A DNA stretch of 64,000 nucleotides from positions 230,787 through 294,786 of the forward strand of contig PAPV01000004.1 of the NCBI GenBank assembly GCA_002709075.1, in the 5' to 3' direction. The position numbers were made by a program, and so were the translations under genes. This document shows, in pieces, positions 58,445 to 64,000 of this stretch. The notes under the pieces are model-generated. The model was not told the DNA's origin, did not search any database, and worked only from the letters and a program-made list of their open reading frames with translations. Numbering within the stretch: position 1 is the stretch's first letter; every line of letters starts with the position of its first letter. Origin of the DNA: Rhodospirillaceae bacterium (GTDB taxonomy: Bacteria; Pseudomonadota; Alphaproteobacteria; MPNO01; UBA2964).

Positions 58445-59293
58445 TTACTCTCCGATCTGCATTAATAATCCATGCTTTTTTGCAACTCGAAAGGTCAGGA
58501 GAAAAATAGAAAAACCTGCAGTTAGGTAAAGGATGTTAAGTGCAACGGCATTACGTAGTAGGTCTAGCCGAAAATTTTGTTGAGCTAACACATCACGCAT
58601 ACCCTCAAAAACGTGGGAAGAAGGAAGCGCATTTGCAATATATTGAAGCCACTCCGGTAAAATTGTTATAGGATAATAAATGCCACTTATTGGAGCTATA
58701 AGGAATATACCGACCCACGCCAAACTCTCTGCCCCTAAACCATAGCGCAAGACTAGAGCAGATACTGCAAGTCCAATTGCAGCGCCAAATATCATTAGGT
58801 TCAAAAAGAATACAATTAGTGGCAGGCCCATTTCGAAAATAGAAAATTGATAAAGTGGGATTGCTAATAGTGCGGCGGGAACAACGCCTATTAGCGTTCG
58901 CACGAAACTTACAAGAAGAAGAGACAAGGCCCATTCGTATGGTCGTAGCGGGCTGCAGAATAGTTGAGCCAGGTTCCGTGACCACATTTCCTCCAAGAAA
59001 GAAACTGCAACACCGATATTACTTCTAAACATAACATCCCATAGTAATACCGCCGCTATCAACACTCCGCCCGCTTGAAGAATCTTTGAGGAAGCACTGA
59101 GAAGAAACTCAGTCATAAAACCCCAAAGAATCATTTGCATGGTTGGCCAATAAGCAAGTTCGATGATTCTTATCCATCCACTGAGTATAAGATAAATGTA
59201 CCTCCTTACCATTGCGGCGATGCGGCGAATAGAAAATGCAGTATCAACATGCTGTTCAATTTTGGGTTTAGAAATTTTAGGCTTCGCTGTCAT
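58445..59293 (-). CDS. ABC-2 type transporter permease
   Basis: A 282-residue membrane protein with about six hydrophobic helices, including MQMILWGFMTEFLL, LPLIVFFLNLMIFGAAIGLAVSALVL, and GIFLIAPISGIYYPITILPEWLQYIANALPSSHVFEGMRDVL. The last is the ABC-2 signature region. It starts with the sequence right after the ATPase gene stop, so the pair forms one exporter. The cargo (lipid, polysaccharide or drug) is not evident. Resembles NodJ-like exporters in layout. Confidence 0.86.
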   Translation of the reverse strand: MTAKPKISKPKIEQHVDTAFSIRRIAAMVRRYIYLILSGWIRIIELAYWPTMQMILWGFMTEFLLSASSKILQAGGVLIAAVLLWDVMFRSNIGVAVSFLEEMWSRNLAQLFCSPLRPYEWALSLLLVSFVRTLIGVVPAALLAIPLYQFSIFEMGLPLIVFFLNLMIFGAAIGLAVSALVLRYGLGAESLAWVGIFLIAPISGIYYPITILPEWLQYIANALPSSHVFEGMRDVLAQQNFRLDLLRNAVALNILYLTAGFSIFLLTFRVAKKHGLLMQIGE

Positions 59294-60049
59294 TTAACTA
59301 TCTTTGTGAAAGCAAAGGTCTATTGATGAACGAGAAATCTCTATGAAAACTTCTTCAAGAGTCTTTTTTTTATGTTTAATGAGTAGATTTTCAGGACTTC
59401 CTCGTTCAACGATCCTTCCATTTTTCATAATCAGTATGGAGCTACACATCCGTTCTACCTCCGACATGTTGTGTGATGCTAATAGAATAGTAGCTCCAGT
59501 TATTTTATTATAATTTTCAAGGTAGCAGCGCACCCAGTCTGCAGTGTCCGGATCAAGAGAGGCCGTTGGCTCATCTAAGAGTAAGATCGATGGAGCATTA
59601 ATTAGTGCTTTTGCAAGGGCCACTCGAGTTGCTTGACCCGATGAGAGGTTGCCTGTTGGACCGTCAATAAATTTTTCCAGCCCAAGTTCGTTGCAGAGCT
59701 GATCTATACGACGCTCTGGTTCTCTAAGCCCGTAAAGTCTTGCGAAAACATTTAGATTTTGCCTAACAGATAATCTTTTAGGTAAGTCGACATAAGGCGA
59801 CCCGAAATTCATGCGGGGTAATACGCGCGATCTTCCCTTCGGCATTTCTTTTCCCATTAAAATTATTTTTCCACTTGTTGGTGTCAATAAGCCAAGCAAC
59901 AAGGAGATGGTAGTAGTTTTTCCGGCACCATTTCCACCAAGCAGGGCCGTAATTGAACCTTGAGTTACATGGAATGATACATCGGTTAAAGCTGGAGTAT
60001 GCCCATAAATTTTTGTTAATCCGGAAACGTGTACAGCAATTGATGTCAT
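59294..60049 (-). CDS. ABC transporter ATP-binding protein
   Basis: 251 residues with a complete ATPase: Walker A LLGGNGAGKTTT near residue 35, Q-loop region, signature LSSGQATRVALAKAL, Walker B ILLLDEPTASLDPD and the H-loop in LLASHNMSE. The signature LSSGQ is a minor variant of LSGGQ. It sits upstream of the ABC-2 permease on the same strand; a homodimer of this protein with the permease dimer would make an exporter. It is divergent from regB, with 84 bases between starts. Confidence 0.93.
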   Translation of the reverse strand: MTSIAVHVSGLTKIYGHTPALTDVSFHVTQGSITALLGGNGAGKTTTISLLLGLLTPTSGKIILMGKEMPKGRSRVLPRMNFGSPYVDLPKRLSVRQNLNVFARLYGLREPERRIDQLCNELGLEKFIDGPTGNLSSGQATRVALAKALINAPSILLLDEPTASLDPDTADWVRCYLENYNKITGATILLASHNMSEVERMCSSILIMKNGRIVERGSPENLLIKHKKKTLEEVFIEISRSSIDLCFHKDS

Positions 60050-60133
60050 GATTTCAGTATTGCTTAATAATGAAGAATGAGCAAAGTATAAACTCTATTA
60101 ATTAATAAGAGTGTAACTTCTTTTTTTTTATGA

Positions 60134-61456
60134 GTGTCTATGATTAATTCTGGAAAAATTATGACTGGGTTCGACCCTGAGACCATGATCGGAGGATTGG
60201 GGCGTGCACAGTCTCGGACGTTAGCACTTATTCGCTGGGTTGCAATTGCAGGGCAGACAGCGACTCTTGTGGTCGTTCATTATGGTTTTGGTTTTAAAGT
60301 TGTCATCGGCCCAGCACTTTTAGTGGTTGCGGCCTCCGCACTTGCAAACTCTCTTTTTATATCGCGAACTAGTCGGAGTGGTGCAGGAGAGCCTACCGTG
60401 GCTGGATTTTTTGCATTTGATCTTATTCAGCTTTCTGCATTACTTTATCTCACCGGCGGCTTGGAAAATCCATTCGCTTTTTTACTTTTAGCACCAGTTG
60501 TAGTTTCAGCAGCAATTCTGTCATTTGTAAGCGTTATCTTGATAGGAGGGCTAGCTACGGTTGCCATTACACTTATAGCTATATGGCATGAACCCCTGCC
60601 CTGGAACAATCATTTTCCGCCATTTCCTCCAACTTATATTCTCGGTGTCTGGGTTTCTTTAGCCATTGGTGTTCTTTTTTTTGCATTTTATACTTTCCGC
60701 GTCGCTGAAGAAGCACGTCAGCTCTCTGAAGCTCTGTATGCCACACAGATGGCGCTTGCACGAGAGCAACAACTGTCAGCAATGGGCATGCTTGCGGCAG
60801 CGGCAGCACATGAGTTGGGAAGTCCTTTAGGTACTATTGCAGTTGCAGCAGGCGAAATTTCACGTGAATTACCCGAAGGTAGTCCACTGGCGGAGGATAT
60901 AGGGCTTCTGGTTAGTGAAACTCATCGGTGCCGAGATATTTTAGCAGCGTTGGCGCAGAGACCAGAAGGAGACGCTGTTGCTTTTTCGCAAGTTCCTCTA
61001 AGTGCTGTAGTGGAGCACTCTGCTAGTATGCATAAAACTGATGATGTTAAAATTGTGTTTAATTTACATCCCTATAACAACAAGGAGAATATAGAACCAA
61101 AAATCCGTTCGGCGCCAGAAATCATTCATGGATTTGGAAATTTGACCCATAATGCGGTCCAATTTGCAGTGAAGGAAGTAAATATCGAAACTCGGTGGGA
61201 TGAAAACGTTGCGTCTGTAACAATACGCGACGACGGACCAGGTTTTTCGCAGATAGTGCTTGATCGAATTGGTGAACCTTATATATCAGACGGACGCAAA
61301 GGAACAGGGCATATGGGACTTGGAATTTTTATTGCGAAAACATTACTAGAAAGAACCGGAGCGCGACTTATTTTCGGCAACTGTGATAACGGCGGTGCTG
61401 AAGTCTCTGTAGTCTGGCCACTTCAGGCGTTTCGAAACCTGGGATCCGAAATATGA
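60134..61456 (+). CDS. regB: Redox-sensing histidine kinase RegB/PrrB/ActS
   Basis: Global redox/oxygen sensor controlling respiration, carbon and nitrogen genes with RegA. It is 440 residues with six transmembrane helices and the quinone-binding motif GGLENPF (G108-F114) in the loop of the second pair. The H-box has H226 (AHELGSPLG) and the redox-active Cys is conserved as C266 (HRCRDIL), matching H225 and C265 of Rhodobacter RegB. The GHKL domain has GNLTHNAVQF, RDDGPGF and GHMGLGIFIAKTLLE. The GTG 60134 is followed closely by ATG 60140 and ATG 60161, so the exact start is uncertain. It overlaps regA by 4 bases. Confidence 0.94.
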   Translation: MSMINSGKIMTGFDPETMIGGLGRAQSRTLALIRWVAIAGQTATLVVVHYGFGFKVVIGPALLVVAASALANSLFISRTSRSGAGEPTVAGFFAFDLIQLSALLYLTGGLENPFAFLLLAPVVVSAAILSFVSVILIGGLATVAITLIAIWHEPLPWNNHFPPFPPTYILGVWVSLAIGVLFFAFYTFRVAEEARQLSEALYATQMALAREQQLSAMGMLAAAAAHELGSPLGTIAVAAGEISRELPEGSPLAEDIGLLVSETHRCRDILAALAQRPEGDAVAFSQVPLSAVVEHSASMHKTDDVKIVFNLHPYNNKENIEPKIRSAPEIIHGFGNLTHNAVQFAVKEVNIETRWDENVASVTIRDDGPGFSQIVLDRIGEPYISDGRKGTGHMGLGIFIAKTLLERTGARLIFGNCDNGGAEVSVVWPLQAFRNLGSEI

Positions 61457-62031
61457 TTGCGTTAGAGGGTTTGAAACGAGAAAATAGAAAGGGGTTAAAC
61501 GGATCACTTTTGATTGTAGATGACGATGCACCATTCCGAGATCGGTTGGCAAAAGCCATGACACAAAGAGGGTTCGAAGTGGAAACCGCTGCGTCTTTTG
61601 AAGCGGGGAGAGCTAAAATTATGGCTATCAAGCCAGCCTATGCTGTGTTGGATTTACGCTTGCAGGATGGAAGTGGGCTTGATTTGGTACCAGACATTCG
61701 TGCTAATCAAACAGACGCTCAGGTTATAATACTTACAGGATATGGTAATATTGCAACTGCGGTAGCAGCAGTAAAAGCCGGTGCTATCGATTATTTGGCG
61801 AAACCAACCGATGCTGATCAGATAGAAGCGGCTTTGTTAACTCAAAGTTCCACATTACCACCCCCACCTGAGAATCCGATGTCGGCGGATAGGGTCAGGT
61901 GGGAACATATTCAGCGTGTTTATGAGCAGTGTGATCGAAATGTTTCTGAGACTGCTCGGCGTTTAAATATGCATCGAAGAACTCTCCAGCGTATCTTGGC
62001 GAAGCGAGCGCCACGTGAAGTAAATATATAA
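61453..62031 (+). CDS. regA: Response regulator RegA/PrrA/ActR
   Basis: 192 residues: N-terminal receiver (LLIVDDDAPFRDRL, phosphoacceptor D67 in VLDLRLQDGSG, ILTGYGN and LAKPTDADQ), a linker with four prolines (PPPPENP), and a Fis-type helix-turn-helix, RNVSETARRLNMHRRTLQRIL. This short receiver-plus-Fis layout is the RegA family; the HTH sequence is exceptionally conserved among alphaproteobacteria. ATGA overlap with regB. A further gene starts 23 bases downstream. Confidence 0.96.
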   Translation: MIALEGLKRENRKGLNGSLLIVDDDAPFRDRLAKAMTQRGFEVETAASFEAGRAKIMAIKPAYAVLDLRLQDGSGLDLVPDIRANQTDAQVIILTGYGNIATAVAAVKAGAIDYLAKPTDADQIEAALLTQSSTLPPPPENPMSADRVRWEHIQRVYEQCDRNVSETARRLNMHRRTLQRILAKRAPREVNI

Positions 62032-62054
62032 TGTAATTGAGATTAAAATATCTG

Positions 62055-62951
62055 ATGTTTGAACACAAAAATGTCCGGGTCTCCGAAAGAAAAAGTTTTT
62101 GGGCTTTTGGCCCCAAAGAATGTGAGGTGATAGTTTGTAATGTTGAATATTTGTTACCTTATTTGCCAATATTTTTAGGTGGGTGGACATTCCGCCATTT
62201 AGATACTGAGCATGATATTGAACCTGATATTTTGATCACGGAAAATTCGGATGGGAATATTTATGTGTCTAAACTTTCTAATGCACTTGTGTTTGAAAAA
62301 TTTGAATCTGAGTTTGTTGCTGGCAGATACCTTGCAGATAAGTTGGTGGCAATATTTACTGCCCGGAACACTGATAAAGTTTGTATTAATGCCTCGAGTG
62401 TTTTGGTGAATGATAGACTTATAGTTTTTTTAGGCGCGACTGATGTCGAAAGAAATACTTTAGCATTACACTTAACAGCAACAGGACATCGTTTCTTTGG
62501 AAATAAAAATTTATTAGTTCGGAGCATAAATAATGGTGTCATTAATGGTATTTCTCTAAATATCCCACCAAAGGTTCAGTTCCCGCTTCCCGATACTGTT
62601 AATTTGAAATATCGAGAATTCATTGATGCATTTACAGAGATAACCATATGTAATACAGCTTATCTCAAACTATGGGATGGTGAAGCTGCTTCATTTATGG
62701 AGGAAAAACCACTTAGAGCATTTTTTATTTTAAATGCAAATAAAACCAAATCTTGCGAGGTATTACCAGCTACTAACACAAAGTTGTTTGAAACATTATT
62801 AGAAAGCGCGCAGCTAAGCGATTTCGATAAAAGTTATTTTATTCAGCACACGCGATTTGCTTCCAATGAAATTTCTGGGTACCAGTTGTCCTATTCCAAA
62901 TATGCAGATGCTGCTAAGGTTATAGTTGAAACACTCTGTACCAGTTTGTGA
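62055..62951 (+). CDS. HprK-like protein with decayed P-loop, function unknown
   Basis: 298 residues from ATG 62055, 23 bases after regA and on the same strand, thus likely co-transcribed. The middle resembles the HPr-kinase/serine kinase C-terminal fold. INASSVLVNDRLIVFLGATDV sits where the usual alphas have a Lys-containing Walker A (GxxGxGKST). Here the loop is G127-A-T-D-V-E-R133-N-T135, without the invariant Lys. HRFFGNKNLLVRS and NGISLNIPPKVQFPLP follow. A conventional kinase activity therefore looks doubtful. Fold assignment is by my pattern recognition only; an unrelated protein is possible. The next gene belongs to nucleotide-sugar metabolism. Confidence 0.5.
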   Translation: MFEHKNVRVSERKSFWAFGPKECEVIVCNVEYLLPYLPIFLGGWTFRHLDTEHDIEPDILITENSDGNIYVSKLSNALVFEKFESEFVAGRYLADKLVAIFTARNTDKVCINASSVLVNDRLIVFLGATDVERNTLALHLTATGHRFFGNKNLLVRSINNGVINGISLNIPPKVQFPLPDTVNLKYREFIDAFTEITICNTAYLKLWDGEAASFMEEKPLRAFFILNANKTKSCEVLPATNTKLFETLLESAQLSDFDKSYFIQHTRFASNEISGYQLSYSKYADAAKVIVETLCTSL

Positions 62952-63260
62952 CTTTTACACTTTTGTATCGTTCTAAATGGATGAAGTGCGGGATATAGAA
63001 AAAATACTTCCGTTTATTGCGTTGAATATGTGTTTTGATCTGTCATTAATAACATAGATATACACCTGACCGGAAAAAAACCGTAAATATTTTTTTAGAA
63101 CATTTGCTATGAAATGATTACTGTAAAAATTATTATGTCTTGTGGCCATTAAGAAAAATTTTGATACTGATAGCAGTGTTAAGAATTTAAGTATTCCAAA
63201 AGTGAATTGGAAGTGTCATTAAAAAATTTATCCCCGACTCAAAAATTGGGAAAGTTGGTT
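62952..63260. other. AT-rich spacer before UDP-glucuronate decarboxylase
   Basis: 309 bases with no open reading frame above about 30 codons and no terminator that I can identify. Short in-frame codons from GTG 63213 lead into the next gene but without a good ribosome binding site, so I do not extend it. Confidence 0.55.
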
Positions 63261-64000
63261 ATGATTTCAAAGAAAAAAGTACTTGTAACTGGTGGTGCAG
63301 GTTTCATTGGATCACATCTATGTGAAAGGCTGGTAAATGGTAACTATGATGTATTATGTGTTGATAATTATCGTACCGGAAATAAGGATAATGTCTCACA
63401 TTTATTAAATTCCCCACGATTTGAAATAATGCGGCATGATGTAACATTTCCTCTTTTTGTAGAGGTTGATCAAATATTTAATCTCGCATGCCCTGCTTCA
63501 CCGGTTCATTATCAATATGATCCTGTTCAGACGACCAAGACCAACGTTCATGGTGCTATAAATATGTTGGGACTTGCTAAGCGTTTAGGAACGCCAATAT
63601 TTCAGGCATCAACAAGCGAAGTATATGGCGATCCAAAAGTTCACCCCCAGCCGGAGAACTATTGGGGTCACACAAATCCGATTGGGCTAAGGTCATGCTA
63701 TGATGAGGGTAAACGGTGTGCAGAAACCCTGTTTTTTGACTATCATCGTCAGCACGGTCTTGCTATCAAGGTTGCGCGTATTTTTAATACTTATGGGCCA
63801 CGTATGCATCCAAACGATGGACGAGTGGTCTCTAATTTCATTGTACAGGCCCTTAAGAATAATCCGGTAACAATATATGGAGATGGTTCACAGACCCGGT
63901 CTTTTTGTTATGTCGATGATCTAGTTGACGCATTTATTCTTTTTATGGAGACCGATGATGATGTTACTGGGCCGATGAATTTGGGCAATCCGGGAGAATT
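63261..64000 (+). CDS. UDP-glucuronate decarboxylase-like SDR (cut by window edge)
   Basis: Extended short-chain dehydrogenase that turns UDP-glucuronate into UDP-xylose; about 246 codons are inside the window. N-terminal [14 protein letters not shown] nucleotide motif, [25 protein letters not shown], the catalytic YDEGKR Lys with [32 protein letters not shown], and [16 protein letters not shown] are all characteristic of the UXS subfamily. I translated it from ATG 63261. The C-terminus is missing. UDP-xylose commonly feeds surface polysaccharide synthesis, so a glycan locus may follow outside the window. Confidence 0.9.
   Translation, partial: MISKKKVLVTGGAGFIGSHLCERLVNGNYDVLCVDNYRTGNKDNVSHLLNSPRFEIMRHDVTFPLFVEVDQIFNLACPASPVHYQYDPVQTTKTNVHGAINMLGLAKRLGTPIFQASTSEVYGDPKVHPQPENYWGHTNPIGLRSCYDEGKRCAETLFFDYHRQHGLAIKVARIFNTYGPRMHPNDGRVVSNFIVQALKNNPVTIYGDGSQTRSFCYVDDLVDAFILFMETDDDVTGPMNLGNPGE

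Overview
The window is 64 kb of chromosome from an AT-rich alphaproteobacterium, close in gene order to Rhodospirillales-like lineages and probably an uncultured, possibly marine one. That placement is inferred from gene order and content; no marker phylogeny was possible here. The supports are the order tsaB-rimI-fur-acyltransferases-miaB-phoH-ybeY-corC-lnt-metK-trmB-rimP-nusA-ylxR-infB-rbfA-truB-rpsO-pnp, the fabA-fabB-fabI operon, the RegB/RegA redox pair, and a TauE/TIGR02186 pair. Most of the window is core genome. I see no insertion sequence, prophage, integron, CRISPR array, tRNA or rRNA.

Layout. 1-11.7 kb: malic enzyme (cut by the left edge) diverges from mutS, glnD, murJ and trpS. 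These are followed by a TauE/SafE permease, a TIGR02186-type membrane-anchored protein and a universal stress protein. 11.8-13.5 kb: two minus-strand envelope genes, a polysaccharide deacetylase-like protein and a D-Ala-D-Ala dipeptidase. 13.5-25 kb: tsaB, rimI, a convergent tusA, fur, an OlsB/OlsA-like acyltransferase pair, miaB-phoH-ybeY-corC-lnt, metK (TTG start) and trmB. 25-34.6 kb: the transcription/translation operon rimP-nusA-ylxR-infB-rbfA-truB-rpsO-pnp. It opens with a terminator-like hairpin right before rimP, and three hairpins precede pnp. 34.9-37.5 kb: fabA-fabB-fabI.

37.6-44.8 kb: an SH3 protein, a hydroxyacid dehydrogenase, and a minus-strand run of ubiE-ubiB, coaBC-dut-moeB-like-dsrE-like. 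44.9-54.3 kb: mutM, a small secreted protein, enoyl-CoA hydratase, rpsT, then dnaA-dnaN-recF-gyrB, the classic origin-proximal cluster. 54.4-64 kb: a GNAT protein, a short class A penicillin-binding protein, an SCO copper chaperone, a secreted ankyrin protein, an ABC-2 exporter, regB-regA, an HprK-like protein with a decayed P-loop, and the start of a UDP-glucuronate decarboxylase (cut by the right edge).

Together the genes cover DNA replication and repair, translation, lipid and envelope synthesis, and respiration/redox control. No obviously new multi-gene system stands out. The most interesting items are regulatory or poorly characterised: the rimP attenuator candidate, the pnp leader, the metK leader, the HprK-like gene attached to regBA, and the TauE/TIGR02186/USP cassette.
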